64,000 bases of DNA. It comes from Tetracentron sinense (Eukaryota; Streptophyta; Magnoliopsida; Trochodendrales; Trochodendraceae). Below the pieces are notes generated by a model that did no database searches, was not told where the DNA came from, and saw only the letters and a list, made by a program, of their open reading frames with translations. The stretch covers positions 33,302,052 through 33,366,051 of the forward strand of contig CM026565.1 of NCBI GenBank assembly GCA_015143295.1. The letters are read 5' to 3'. Shown here piece by piece: positions 11,609 to 25,500 of the stretch. Both the position numbers and the translations under genes were made by a program. Numbering within the stretch: the first letter of the stretch is position 1; the number at the start of each line of letters is the position of its first letter.

Positions 11609-12586
11609 TGGGTCTTTCCTTATTGCCCCCTCAAGTTTGGGTATGTTCTCAAACTACCCAACTTTTAAAGACTTATTAGCATTTTTCATAATTCGGAATT
11701 TATAAAAAAAAATCTTAAATACCCCTCCACTACTCCCTATACTTTAAAAAAGAGTTATTTCTAGATTTGAAATAAGAAAATGAGGAAAAAAGAGAGTTAC
11801 CTACCTACATGAAATGGGAGAAGCTTCTCACTCTCCTCATCTTCACATCTTATGAAGCTCCTTACTCTCTACTATTTTCTCCTTTAATGGATGTTTTAAT
11901 ACAAATTTTATAAGAGTATTCTTTAAAAGATATTTTTTTTTAAATCTTTAAAAATTCTAAGTTTTAACAAGGTTTTTGCGCGTAGGATCAATATCAGTTG
12001 ATACACGTGGTCAATACACCTGCTTGAGACCCATATTGGTACATATCGATACACCAGGTATCGATACATATCGTCTTCAACCTTGGAACATAACCGATAT
12101 CGACTCGACTTGTTGAGTATTGACCCAACACTGTAAGCCATAAAAAATGAAAAGAAAACACATGTAAATCATCTAACATAGAATTTCAAGGTTAAAATCA
12201 TAAATGCAATGGTTATAAACTTTTTTTTACTTTAGGTTAATCATGCATGTAATGATCTTAAACCGAAAATAGGTGTTTTTATTCAATCATCTCTCATGAT
12301 TGTGGTTACTAGTATAGTGTAAACGAAGCTTTCTTGTGGAAATCTCAGTCAAAATGTAGGTAATAAAATGTTAGGGGATTCTTCTGGATCAATGAATGGG
12401 CCTCATTGTTGAGAATTAACAAAGGGGGCTCCATAGTTGATAAGGAATTGAAGGGACACAAATGTCTTTTCTTCAAATGATTTAGATAAGATTGTCCAAA
12501 ATTGAAAAAGTTCAGAGAAAGGTTATTAAAACTTGGGTATTTGGGGAACACTCCAAACTTAGGGGGATATCAAGGAAAAACCCCTA
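11609..12586. mobile_element. Mutator-like non-autonomous element with long TIRs
   Basis: About 55 bp at each end are imperfect inverted repeats: left TGGGTCTTTCC then a CCCCCTCAAGTTTGGG block, right (reversed) TAGGGGTTTTTCC then CCCCCTAAGTTTGG. The flanks are ATTTTATGA (11600-11608) and ATTTTATTA (12587-12595), a 9-bp target duplication with one mismatch, typical of Mutator-like elements. The centre contains repeated GTATCGATAC words like the larger relative at 39100-42580. There is no transposase coding. Confidence 0.65.
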
Positions 12587-12889
12587 ATTTTATTAAAGAT
12601 TATTGAGAAACTACACCCCTAAAAGTAGAGGGTTTATTAGATTCGAGCTTTTCCAAAACATGTTCCAGCGCAGCTTGAACAAGCTTCAAGCTCGAGCTCT
12701 GTTTGAGTTCAAACTTTATTCAAACTGAGTCGAGTTCGAGTTGGTTCATGATTTATTCATTGAATTATTTTGTTTAATTTTACATGATTTTAATGAAAGT
12801 GTTTATTATTAAGTTATAATACAAGAAATATAAAAATTAATAAATTCATATACAAAAATAAATTTGGGAGTAGTCATTCAGCCTTGAGT

Positions 12890-13030
12890 AGGGTTGTCAA
12901 TGGATCTGATCATAATCCGTATCAATCCGATTAAAGCAAATTTATAATTCGACAAATCTCAGAACGAATTTGGATCTGTCAGATATTTAATCAAATTCGG
13001 ATTTAACAAATCTGGTCCGTTTACAGCTCT
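12890..13030. mobile_element. Short MITE with AGGGTTGTCAA-type termini
   Basis: The left end AGGGTTGTCAATGG and the reversed right end AGAGCTGTAAACGG are imperfect inverted repeats. AGT flanks both sides (12887-12889 and 13031-13033), consistent with a 3-bp target duplication as in PIF/Harbinger-type MITEs. Length is 141 bp, non-coding. It lies just upstream of the solo LTR at 13075. Confidence 0.5.
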
Positions 13031-13433
13031 AGTCCTAAGAATAGAGAGTTAGGGTTAGGGTTTTTGCTTTTAACTGTTAGCCTAAAGGTTACAACTTTAG
13101 GTACCCCTAATAATTTGATGATAACACAATAATGAAATGACATTTGTATTACTAATGTCTCTACTAAGTTTTTGTGAAATTCAGTGTATAAGAATATTAC
13201 ACAATATCCAAGGCATAAAGCATGGAAATGACACCAAGTATAAAAATGATCCACAAGATCCAAAGCAAAAGAGCTAAATTCATGACATGAAAAAGAAGAT
13301 CCACTAAGAAGCAATTTTGGTCATGAAGATGAATTCAAATAAGCCAAATCAAAATCATATATGAAGAACATTGAAGACTCTCCAAGTAGAATATTTCAAG
13401 GTTTTATATTTATAGTTTGAGAGTTCTTAGGAC

Positions 13434-16400
13434 ATACCATTGATCTTTCAGGTATGAACAAATGTGGGACTTGCACGAAGAATGTTCATCGGTGGTTCGC
13501 TCAGCCTGGGCTAATGAGTGTTCTTGCAATTTGATGCTTCAAGTGTCAAAAAAAAAAATTAGATCATCTCAGGAAGCTCTAATGATATGGAACAAGAAAT
13601 CTTTTGGAAACCTGGCCACTCGAATTCGTGTTCTTAAAGATCAGATTGCTATCAACCAAACTCGGGACCCTACTGGTCAAGATAAACAACTTAACCAAGC
13701 CCTCCATTGTGAATTAGACATTGCCTATGCTCAGGAAGAAGCTCATTGGAAACAAAAGGCTAGAGCAGATCGGCTGACTTTGGGCAACAAAAATACAAAA
13801 AAAATTCACACTTCAGCTATCCACAAACGACAGCATGTTCAGATTTGGACCATCAAGGTAGAGTCGGGGGGTTGGCTGTCTACTGAAGAGGAGGTCGCTC
13901 TCAAAATATTCAAGAACTAACCTCTATTATCAACCCATGAGATGAACAGTGAGTTAAGTCGTTCAGTGACTTTGGAGGAAATCAAACATGCTCTTTTTGA
14001 GATCAGTCCCCTCAAAGCGTTGGGGGTTGGATGGGATGCCTAGGCTATTCTTTCAAAAACACTAGGACATTGTTGGTCCTGACCTAAGCCAGGCGGTTCA
14101 AATTTTTTTTGACAAAGGACGAATGCTACCACAGTTCAATTTCACGCACATTGTATTGATTCCGAAAGTGGGACACCTAGAAACTTTGCATCAATACCGT
14201 CCGATAAGCCTGTGCAATACGACCTACAAAGTCATAGCAAAACTTATGGCTACCCGGCTTCGAACTTGCCTTGACAATATCATTAACCCAGCCCAATCAG
14301 CCTTCATACGGGGTCGCCAAATCTCGGATAACATCCCCGTTGCCCATGAAATTAGTCACTTTCTCAAGAAGAAGAAAAGAGGAGTCCAACGAAAAATGGC
14401 GGTAAAATTGGATATAAACCAAGCCTATGATAGGGTTGAATGGGATTTCTTGTATGCTATGATGAAGTGTATGGGTTTTAACAATTAGTGGATCCAATTT
14501 ATCAAACAATGCATTTCGACCGTCTCTTATTCCGTGATCATCAATGGTGAGCCAAAGGGTTCAATTATTCCTTCCCGGGGGCTGCATCAAGGGGATCCTC
14601 TATCCCCCTATCTTTTTCTAATTTGCACGGAGGCCCTCTCCCAACTTCTTCAGCAGGCTAATGATCAAAGTCATCTCAGTGGTATTTGGTTAGGGCGAAG
14701 GGCCCCCAATATATCTCACCTATTGTTCGCTGATGACTATGTTATTTTTACGCAAGCAAATACTAAGGAGCCACTTCAACTAATGTCCATCCTGGATCGT
14801 TATAGGAAAGCATCTGGTCAGCAGGTAAACCTCTCCAAATCTAGCATTACTTTTTGTGCTAACACCCCTAAGAGATTCAGGAAAATGATTGCTAGCATCC
14901 TCCATATCTGCCATATCGAAGCTCCAAATAAATACCTTGGTTTACCAGTGTCATTTAGCCGATCAAAAGCCTCTCTATTTGACAATCTTAAAAACCGTAT
15001 TTTGAAGAGAATGCAAGGATGGCAAGAAAAATTCCTTTCTCAGGCGGGTAGGGGCATTCTTATTAAGTCTATAATCCAAGCCATACTGATGTATGCAATG
15101 AGCTGCTTCAAATTACCAAAACGATGGATTTCCGAGGTAAATGCAGCCACGGCTAGGTTCTGGTGGAATCAGGATAATGGCCACAAGATCCACTGGATCC
15201 AGTGGGATAAACTATGTCATCCTAAACATCATGAGGGCCTAGGCTTGAGGGACCTTCAAGCTTTCAATCTAGGTCTTTTGGCCAAACAAGGATGGTGCCT
15301 CCTCACTCAATCTACTTCGCTATGGGCTCAGGTGATAAAGTCAATCTATTTCCAAAATTCATCATTTCTGGATGCAAAAGTTGGTGCTCGCCCTTCGTGG
15401 GCTTGGCGTAGCATACTGGCTGGCCGAGAGATTATTCAAGCTGATATTCGATGACAAGTCAGAAATGGGGAATCCATTTAGGCAAGTGTAGACCCTTGGC
15501 TTCCTTCCATGCCCTAATTTAAAATCACACATTTACCGGGTATAGATTTACAAACCACTCTAGTCTCTCATCTGATCAACAGAGACGCCCACAATTAGAA
15601 TTTACTGATGCTCCGAAACTTAGTGTCACCTTCTACTATTGAGGCAATACGAAAGGTGTCCATTAGCTCCCTCAACTTATCTAATCGCATAGTGTGGCAC
15701 TTTCAAAAATCGGGCATCTTCTCTGTCAGATCTGCAACCCACTTAGCAATCAAGTTTTTACATGATAAACACCCTTCCTCTAGTACACCATTGTTGCCTC
15801 CCTTAGATTCGGTCTGGGGAAAAATATGGCATATTCTGGTGCCTCAAAAGCTTCAAACATTCCTTTGGCGAGCTTGTCATAATTCTCTTGTGGTGGCCTC
15901 AAACCTTCGTTGCCGAAATATGCGGGTAGATGAGTGGTGCAGCCTATGCAAGGAAGGTATCGAAACTGACACATCTTTTGCCTTCTTGGAATGCCCTTGT
16001 GCCAGGGCCATCTGGTTTGGTACCAACTTCCACCAATGGCTCCTCTCTCTTTTTCCCATCGGTGAAAAAAATGGACCATGATCCTGGCTTTCGGTAAAGA
16101 CCCTCAAATCCTTGCTACACCCTTTAGTTTATTTGGAAACATCGAAATGAGGTGGTGTTTTAAGGAGGTAGTTCAAACCCTTCAGCTATCATTCAGAAGA
16201 TAGAATTTTTTTCTCCAAGAGTTGAATCTGAAGGTTAAGAGTTTGGCCCCACGGTGACAGTGCCAGGGAGTCTATTTGGGAAGCTCCTGATCAAGGGTGG
16301 ATAAAAATCAAAACAGATGGGGCAGCCTTATCCTCTCACCTGGTAGTGGGTGCAGGCATCATAGCTGGAAATGAATTAGGAGATACCCTTCTTACAATCC

Positions 16401-16813
16401 ACAAGCCTTTAGTGGGTGGTAGCAGTAGAGTTGCAGAAGCAGTGGCCATCAGAATGGGAATTCAAGTTATAATCGATCATCAATGGCCTAGGGTCATCAT
16501 CGAATCAGATTCAAAGGAGGTTGTTTCTTCTATTCTTAATGAGTCTCAGCATACTCACTGGGAAATTCAGTCCATTATGGCTGATATCAGACACATGAAT
16601 CACCTTTGCGAGCATCTTCTCTTTCGTTTTGTAAAACGTCAAGCGAACTCAGCAGCTTATATGGAAGCCCAGGAGGCCCTCAATGAAAGTATCCAATCCC
16701 TGGCTCCTTTTGGTGGTGTTATCTTTAACTGGGGCCCTCGTCCCCCTGATGTAATGAACACTTTCTCTGTATTCCCTCAAGTTTTAATGAAATCATCTTT
16801 TTAACCAAAAAAA
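13434..16813 (+). mobile_element. 5'-truncated LINE (L1-type) with decayed RT and RNase H
   Basis: A 3.38-kb insert is bounded by perfect 14-bp direct repeats AGAGTTCTTAGGAC (13420-13433 and 16814-16827) with a short A-rich tail. Decayed pieces in order: a pre-RT linker (about 13462-13920), reverse transcriptase (14123-15454) with LKAxG-like, RPISLCN, AYDRVEW, QGDPLSP and FADD motifs, a zf-RVT region (15608-16081) and an RNase H domain (about 16300-16804) with KTDGA, RVAEAVA and ESDS acidic motifs. In-frame stops lie at 14486 (likely TGG to TAG), 15452 and 16079, and the linker and RT are in different frames. The endonuclease is missing, so the copy was 5'-truncated on insertion and is dead. 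Confidence 0.92.
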
Positions 16814-17037
16814 AGAGTTCTTAGGACTTTTGTAAAAGTCCTCAAAATTTGAAGGTTAAAAGCTCAAATGCCTAGATTAACCATAAGAACCTTAAGAACA
16901 TATTTGCATATCATTCTAAGGCCCTAGGACATCAATTTAAATGATTATAATCTTGATGAACTCAAGTTAGATGTCTAATTGGATCAATCAAATCATCTAA
17001 GAATGTATAGAGGAGTTTTCAGTGAAAAACAAAAAAT

Positions 17038-17225
17038 CAGTCAACTAATTCTTGAGGAAAATCAAAACCAGTCGACTGATTTAGCCCTGTGTCTTGTTTA
17101 GACATTGTTTTCAAAACCAGTCGGCTAGTTTCTCATTGGCTTAAAAATCAATTGACTGATTTATGTACTCGAAATGGCTGGTATAAAACCAATTGACTGA
17201 TTTGTCAAAACCAGTCGACTGATTT
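17038..17225. repeat. Cluster of palindromic AACCAGTCGACTGATT-type repeats in the LTR
   Basis: Six diverged copies of a 16-17 base motif centred on the palindrome CAGTCGACTG (variants CAGTCAACTA, CAGTCGGCTA, CAATTGACTG) occur within 190 bp of the solo LTR, upstream of its presumed promoter. Repeated palindromes in a U3 region are often protein-binding sites; that role here is inference. Confidence 0.6.
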
Positions 17226-17938
17226 GATCTCGGCAAACATTAAATGCACTACAACAGCTAGTTTTCAACGGTCATTTTTGCATTGAATGCACCTCCAACA
17301 TCCATAATTTTTCTTGGGCTATAAATTGGGATCATTTATGAATTATAAACAACTTTTGATTATTCAATTAACTCCAATCATTCACTCAAAGCATTTATTG
17401 ATTCATTTATTGAGACAACCTTAGAATCCCAAAAGAGTCTATATTGAGTTATTCAACTTCATTCTTTGAGAGACTCTTAGTAAGCATTCAAGTGATCATC
17501 CAGTTCATTTTAAGAGCAAATTATGATTGTAAATCACCTTCATACATCTTGTGTATTTGAAATCAAGAATCAGTGGATTCTTGTCATTGAAGCGGAAAGC
17601 TTCATTAGAGGAAGTCAAAAAAGGACTCTCTTACAAGTGTAAGGTTTGATCTTAACCCATGAAGAAGATCGTGCGATTAGTAGATCGTGTTGAATCTTCA
17701 AGTGGGTAGCTTAAGGCGGGGACATAGGTGGGAAGGCCGAACCTCGATAGCATATCTTGTGTTTGCTTTATCTTTTCCTTACTTGCATTTACTGCTTTAT
17801 TGTCTATTGAACTACTAGATTTCAATTGTCATATTTATTAATTGCTTGAAATATAGCTTAAGGGATTAGGAATAAATTTTAAATTTAACAAAACCATATT
17901 CACCCTCCTCTAGGGTCCATTACTTGGGCAACATTAAC

Positions 17939-19521
17939 TTCTTAACTTTTTTATTTATTACTATTTTCTCTTAAACTTATTTGTTAAAAATTAAAAATAA
18001 TTATAATATATGATTAAAAAAAGTAAAAATATAATTTTATATTAATATAAATAATATTATTAAAAAATATTGTGTACATATATATAATACTTTAAGCCAA
18101 GCTCAAGCCGAATTGAACCCTAAATGAGTCAAGCCAAATCAACCAGGGTCTGGCTTGAGCACAAATAAAAACTTGACTTGATTTGTTTGAGCATGAAATG
18201 CCAACTTGAGCTTGGCTCAAACAAGCCGAGCTGAGTTGAGCCAATGAGCTAGCTTGGCTTAAGTACAACCCTACCTAAAAGGATACTCCACCATCCCAGG
18301 AGGATCACTCCCCCGTTTCTACCAAAACCGAGCTGAGGAAAATCAATGGTTTTTAAAAGGCAACTCCGCAGTGCATGAGACTGAGTGAACAATCTCCAGG
18401 CTCCAACCTTGTTTAGCAAGAGACTCATTAAACTTAACTACATCACAGAATCCCATTCCCCACTTAAACTGGGCTTCATACAGTTTATCCCCGTTAGCGA
18501 CACTCTCTCTCTCCACTCTAGTCACTCTTAGAGGAGAAAGTCATAACACAGTATATAAGAAGACTCGTGATTCAGGCAATCCAATCTTCCGTGTGTAAGG
18601 CGGAAGCCCCCCAAAATGGTTCTCCAACCTATTCCCAGTTTGCTCGTCAATAATTCAAGAAAACAAATCCTATCAAAAGTATGTAGAAGTACCAAAAGCC
18701 TATAGGGGATGATTTATCTTATATGAGATGGGAATTGCAGAGTGTTAATCCACCCCAACAAAAAAATTGAAAGAGGATCTTGATAGTGCTGTACACGAGA
18801 GGGAAAAAAATAACTTTCTTGGCAATTTAAGATCACAAACTCTTAATGCTAAAGGACTATATTTTCCAAAATCATTCCGACCATCCACGAATTAATGGAT
18901 AAGCAAGTAACAGATTTACATATTGTGAAAAAATAAACTGCTTGCCATATAAGTAGCTGTTGTTGATCTGAATTGGGTTTCTCCCTCTCGAATACCTGGG
19001 AACTGTTCCGCAAACAAAATACATACTCCCGTCCAAAATTTGCCTTCTTCACAGTGTTTGGGAGTTGATGGCTTGACGTATTCCATCTTTCCTTTTTGCA
19101 TTGAGAACACCAGGATAAGTCACTTTTGTAGGTTATCATCACTCTTGCTGCTGGAAAGGAACGCCAAGATCCACCAGACATGGAGCCTAAATTTTAAAAC
19201 CAAAGCAATTACTTGTGCTTTTGCTTCAATTACCTTGAATTCACGTATCATCTGGAAATGGGCTGGAGATCTTTGCCCGTATTTACTTGTCAGCTACTGT
19301 AAGTCTTTTAGCTGCCTGTCAAACACATGAACACGGAAAACCGTTATGAGAAATTTTTCTCTTTTATTTTCAACACAGGACAGAATGGAGATACTGTGCA
19401 GAAGAGAAACAGAGTCAGCAAAAATCAATATAGGAGATTATTTGAAGAAATTCCAGAGATGGTGGGAAGTATGCATCTTGTGGTGTGGACTTACTAACAG
19501 GAGCCGGTGCATGCTGCTAGC
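17939..19521. other. Spacer between solo LTR and ASI1 stop codon; includes probable ASI1 3' UTR
   Basis: The part near 18080-18275 is rich in AGCCAAGCTC / GAGCTTGGC words, the arms of an old TIR element also seen at about 12650-12740 on the other side of the solo LTR. From about 18850 to 19521 the sequence lies directly downstream of the ASI1 stop codon and is probably its 3' untranslated region; open frames here have no recognisable content. The exact polyadenylation site cannot be fixed from sequence. Confidence 0.4.
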
Positions 19522-22500
19522 TCATTTGGACTTGAGATTGGCCTTATGTTTCCTCAACTCCTCCCCATGTTGCTACAAGACATACAAAATACACATTTAA
19601 ACAACAAAAGGAAACGGCCGAAAGCAATTACGATTTCCAATACAAATTACTGTAAAAGGGAGAAATTCCAAGTGTTCTTTCGAGACCTTATACAACTTTT
19701 TCCACCAGCTGTCTGATCTTGCTTGAAGTAAACTCCATTCCATGGCCATTTCATATTCAATTGTGTTAGGCTGAGAACAATGTGAAGTTGATACTGCTCG
19801 TTTCTGGAAAAAGGAAGATAATGACCATGAGAATAGAGAAGAAACATTTTACCCAGGAAAAGCATGAAATTCGGGGCACACACACATATATAGAGATAGA
19901 GGGGAGGGAGAAATAGCATAAACCATACCATCTCCTCCCGCTGCATTTGGAATTTAACTTTGTCAATGAAGAGATGGCCAGCAAATGTCGACTGTTTTCC
20001 TAGCAACCGTGGATAAGTTCCTCTGCTGCCAACAAGAGGTCTGCAAATAACTCAAAAACGACAATATCGGAATCAGCAAAGATGTGGAATCACATAGATG
20101 TTCCATATAGGGAGATGACCATTGAATAGCTTACGATGTCAAAAACGGTTCATCTTTTTTTTAGAGCTTAATATTTTCACATGTTTGTGATAAAGGATAC
20201 TCAATTAGGATAGGACAGTTGGCTGCCTTCTAACTGTTTGGTATATATGGCACATATCCAGGGGGTTGAGTTGAAATGAATATTCAATGAGATAGTATAG
20301 AATTATCTAGAGGTCTAATGTTTAGAATCATCTAATTGAGACAATTTGGTCCTATTTGGTCTGTTAAGAAAGAACCCATGACATAAACACATGATAAAGA
20401 TTCTATTAAGCAAGTATGCAAGGTTCCCGTATGAAACATAGATAGTTGTATTGTAAATATACCTCCCATTTGGCAGCATTAAGCATCCCTCATCCAATTT
20501 TCTAATCATCATCTCCGCTGCTTCTAGTGTCTTGAAAATAACAAAAGCTTGACCTAGGACACAAAAAACTGCCATGTCATACTTGAATTTTCATTAAATG
20601 CACCAAGTGGACGAGTACATTTCAGCGCATGTTTTACAAATACAAACAAAACCAAATCGGTGGAAGAAAAATTCCTTCTGAATCACCAGTGATATACAGA
20701 TAATAAATTATTTAAGCAACCAGTCTTCTTATTGAGGTCATACCAGAATGTGGGCTAGAAATTGCAGTGCGTTGTACCACCTTTGCCGTGCAATATTCCC
20801 TAAAACCATGCCAAACTATATCCTGAGACAACACATTTCAGTTAATAAGATGAAAGAAATATATTATAAAAAAGAAACCAACCAAAAGGTATCAGCCAAA
20901 ATAAATTGGAAAAATTAAGCATAGATTAACCCCAATTTTGGAGATATCAGAAAAACAAATGAAACGTCAATTGCTTACAACTATTATTGCTAGGTAATAT
21001 GCAGCCTACTCTAAACCAAGTCACTAACACATGCATGGCCTTTTTTTTTATTGGTACATGCATGGCCTACTGATATGGAGATTTGCATATGTGCTAGATA
21101 AAACGTATCTCAAGTTATAGGACAATATATCAGGTAAATTATAAATTCATTAGAAGCCCTCAAAAACTCAACATAAAACAGCAACAAACAATCAGACATT
21201 ACAATCAACATATAAAAGTGGGTTGGACTTCGTCTAAAAAATCATAATCCTAGTCAAAAGTAGGGCTGGGCTTGGATTGAGGCATCGGGCAACCAAACCA
21301 ACTTGCTTTGGGTGCATGAGGCAGCAACTTCAATTCTCACAACGCTCCTCAGAAAATCCAAAACCAATCAGACAAAACTCGAGATGTATTAGGATTAAGT
21401 GATTAAACTTGGGTAGGCATGGGTTGAATCGAGTTTATTCTCAGGTTGGGTCAAGTTACAAGATGAATGTTCAATTTCGAGGGTGGGGCCTTCTCTACTT
21501 GTACCCAATCTAACCCAACCAGACCAGAGTTGCAATCCTATTTGACAGACTTAAAAATGTTATACAACATACAATAAGTAAATAAAAAAATTCAGAAGAT
21601 CTTGCTTGATATCAAAAGATTTAATAGGATTCAGTTTTAGGATCTTGTCCTGGTAAAGATCTGCAATTGTACATATTCTAGTAAAATCCTCCAAATTAAA
21701 GGTTGTTCTTGTTGGCAAGATGAGCATTTCATAAGGAAACCTTCTGACTTACACAGTAATTATATTAAACCCAAAAAAAATGTTAAATAAAATCATAATT
21801 TGTAACACAAGTCTCTTAAAAATACCAGAAAACAAATTTACAGCAGACAACGAAACATTTGAGTGAATTTTCAACAGGAAAAAAGCTATAAAAAAAACTC
21901 TGTAAGCTTCTAAAGATATTCACCTCTACTTCTGCTGAAGTGTAGGCTGGGTCCAAATTTTCAAGCAGGACAAGTGTTCCTTGCTCATGCGCAGTCTGCA
22001 TTCTTTCCTCCCAAGGCTGACAATGAGAATAAAAAAGAATTAATATTTTATTTTATTTGTAATATATATATATATAAAAAACCACGCTAGGGATCACAAG
22101 GGAGTGAACCCATGCCCAAAGACTAGCTAAAGTATGAGAACAAGATAGTAAAAAAACAAAATTACAACAGAATATTTAACCATGTTAAATCAAAATTCTC
22201 CTGGATGGAGCACTATTGCTTCGAGAGGTGTCCAACCCTTAGGCAATTTATTGCATGAGATGATGGAAAGTCCTTGAAGACCCTTGAATTCCGTTCTTTC
22301 CATAGAGACTAAGTTATTGATGCAAGTAGCAATGGGGCCTCCTTCGAAACCCTCTTCTCCCAAATACACCAGGAGGCGAGAACTTACAAGATAGGAAGTC
22401 ATAGAAGGATTGGGGAAAGACCCAGATGATTCCTAGGCGGGAGAGGAAGTAGCTCCAAACCTTATGGGCAGAAGGACAATGCAACAGGAGGTGATCGACC

Positions 22501-25500
22501 ATCTCCTCAGCGTCTAGGCACATGAAACAGTCATTGTCATTTATCACCCTTTACTAATAAGGTGATTGCATGTTAGTACTTGTTCAAGGTTGCGGACCAA
22601 AGGAAGAAGGATACCTTGGGAGGTAGGCCGCCTTCCATACTGATCTATAAGAGAAATGTTGGTTGGTGATAGAAAGTAAAGCCTGATAAAGGGATCTCAC
22701 TGAAAACTGACATTTGTTGTATCTAAACCATAGACGGACGTCCCCGAGAGTAGGGGAAGTGGGGACTTCGTAAATTCCGACAATGGGGTTTTGGAGGCTG
22801 TGTAGCTCCCACTCGTTAAGGTTGTGTCTCGGACGAGGGCACTAGACTCTCCTGTTTGGGAGATATTCGATGCAGGACTGTACTGGAGTGGATCTATCTT
22901 ATGCTAGGAGCCAAATTGAACTGAAATCATCACTTAGGGTGATGGGACCACACCATTTGTCCATCCAGAATCTTACCTTGTTACATCTTCTTACTCGAAA
23001 GTTGATATTGCTATAGAAAAAATACACAAGCTTAGGGATTAACCTCTCGTTTAATGCAAATTTTCTTGTCCAATTAAAGATTTGAAGAAACTAAGCTTAG
23101 GCTCAACAAGGGTTAGGGTTTAGGTAGGGTTGCTGTTTGTTAGAGTTTTGGGACAATAGGGATGATGGGAATGCAATAGGGATGGAGTAGGACTGTTGTA
23201 ACAGTGAAGGGCTATGGGACAATTTAGGGTTTAGAGTTTTTAATGCTTAGGTTGTCTGTAACAGTAATATGGAGAGGCTATTGGGGTACTACAACAGTCA
23301 CAACAGGTTGTAATAGCAAGGGACAGGCTGTAGTTGCAGGGACAGCAAGGAGGCAGGTGTATGGTGGTTGTAGGAGGGTCCAGGAAAGGCTGGACAGCAA
23401 GGGAGGGGGCTAGGGTTTTGTTGGGTGAGGGTTTCTTGCAATAGAAAACAGAAAATCAACAAGAACAACGGAAGAAAGAAATCTAGGGTTTGATTTGGGT
23501 GAGATTTCTTACAAGAGAAAAGGATCTACCTGATAAGGATTTCAATGAAAAACAGAAAATCAATGAGAAGAGGATGAATAACATACCTTTAAACTTTGGG
23601 AATCACTCCCATGGCATCACACCAAGAATCTTTTGGGAATCACTCTAATGGCATCACACCAAATTTCCAATCACTAGAGAATGCTCAAAGCACTTTCTTT
23701 CATTCCTAAAATTCATTAACTAAAATTTTCCAGTAGAGAATAAGTTTAAATAGACACCCTACTTGTTTAAAGACTAAAATATCCAAATTATTAAAAAGAC
23801 TAGAATAACTCAATACTAAATTGTTTCCTCCCTAACTAAATGTCCAGTTAAAAACCATGTTAAGCCCATGTGCACACCTTCCCAATGTGGGGTCTTCCTA
23901 ATGATCTATGTGTGCATATGAGGTCTTCAATACCCCAAATCATCTATCCATAGGGACATGGAGCCTTCTTCTTCTTCTTCCTCCGCCTATGGTAAACCTG
24001 AAACTCTTTGTGATGCTCGATGTCCGCATCATGGCTTCTAGAAATAAAAGAGTGTGTATAAACAAGTGGGAGTGATGCAATTCTAAATATAATTCAGCAG
24101 ACAGTTTTAGTTAGAAACTGTGGTAATGGGCCATCCATAGAGGTACACATGTTGAGGTTGGTAATTTGACAATTCTACTTCATATTGACTTGGATCTACA
24201 ACCATTCTGGCAATTATCTGCCGTCTTTTCACTTCTCCTGATGGCTAATGGACAATTGACCCATGGCAGCACTGTTTGTAATCCAGTAGTGGCTCCTCGC
24301 ACAAAGGCTTTAGGAATGATAACTCTAACTAATGAAACGCCTCCAAAGTTCATGTAGTTAAACCTTGACACCACATAAGACAAGGATATTGTTTGTTTAT
24401 TTTATTGGTTATACTAAGAAATAACTCCAAACCATATATTGCTCTGCCTTCTTAAATATTTTAACCTACTTTTGGGTTTTGGCATCACTTGAAACACCGT
24501 AAAACTTCGTGGACAATTCATGATCCGCAGAATGCTTGAAACCTATTGATAGGAAAGATCATCTCCTGATGTTTTCCTTTTCTGCTATCTTCTCCATTGT
24601 TGGGAGAATTCCTAAAAAAAAAGAAGTGAAATTTTTTTCAAGAGAGCAGTGTATTGGTTTGATGCGATCAAAGAGCTTATCTTGGGAAACAAGCAGTGCC
24701 CTCCACCTCAACACTCCTCACCCCCGCAGTGATTTTGCCAAGGACAAATGGTACTAACATGAAATGATTTGACGTGACGACAAGAGTATCATTTTTTTTT
24801 ATATAAAGTCAATCAGACCATTCATTAATAGAAGCACAGGTTTAAATATCTGCAATTTTTTATCGGTGGGTAGAAATATATCCCACCAAGGTATTTATCT
24901 TCTTATCGTATATCGCAATATATGGTAAATACTGAATATAATTCACAGCATAAAGAATACACTATGTCAGTTGGAATTGGGATATTTCGATTGAATTGGG
25001 AATTTCTTTTCAGCTTGTTTTTCAACCTAGTCTCATCCAAATTTGGTTTGATTTGGCCCAAATCAACTCAAATACAATAGGAATCCGAATGCATAAAAAG
25101 GATTTTTTTTCTGGGAAAAAAGACGAGAAAGATAATACTTTTTCTGATATTTGAAATTTGTTTAATAGTAAGCCCGTTAGGTTCAAACTTAAACATGTAT
25201 TTTCAGCCAGTCTATCAATTGACCAATAAATCTTAAATTCTCGATAAGAATTAGTAAGTTTTTCAATTATTTTAATTAAAAAATAAAATTCAAAATTGAA
25301 TATTTAATAGAACAGGATTATTAATTGCACAAAATTGTTCAATATTGAATAAGTTATGTATGTACCGCCAATCTATTGATTGGGTGGAAAAAATATAATT
25401 CGCAAAAAAAAAATCTTAATTAATTACATGTAATATATATTGAAATAACTGAATAATTACTTATAATTAAATAATTTCAAATAATTATTTAATACAATAC

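Larger units (their letters stand above)
13075..17933 (+). mobile_element. Solo LTR (Copia-like), interrupted by a LINE
   Basis: The sequence starts TGTTAGCC and ends GGGCAACA, imperfect inverted termini of an LTR. It is flanked by the 5-bp direct repeat TTAAC at 13070-13074 and 17934-17938. Removing the nested LINE (13434-16813) and its 14-bp duplication leaves an LTR of about 1.47 kb. The right half has features I associate with long Copia LTRs (a GGCCGAACCTCGATA block, a CTTGTGTTTGCTT block and a TTCACCCTCCTCTAGGG terminus). No internal retroelement coding is present, so this is a solo LTR formed by LTR-LTR recombination. Superfamily assignment rests on remembered LTR sequence and is moderate. 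Confidence 0.8.

Noticed and set aside
18849..19181. 110-codon minus-strand frame downstream of ASI1
   Set aside because: It lies after the ASI1 stop at 19522, shows no family resemblance and fits 3' UTR; no splice signals make it a further ASI1 exon.
19597..19686. Read-through of the penultimate ASI1 exon to a TAA at 19597
   Set aside because: Splicing at 19687 (AAG|GTCTCG) to 19572 gives a charged helix ending in KSK that fits the family better than the read-through tail, though the donor is weak and intron retention could occur.
24166..24757. Open frames of 63-73 codons in the large ASI1 intron
   Set aside because: No similarity recognised, no splice-site support, and located in eroded repeat DNA.
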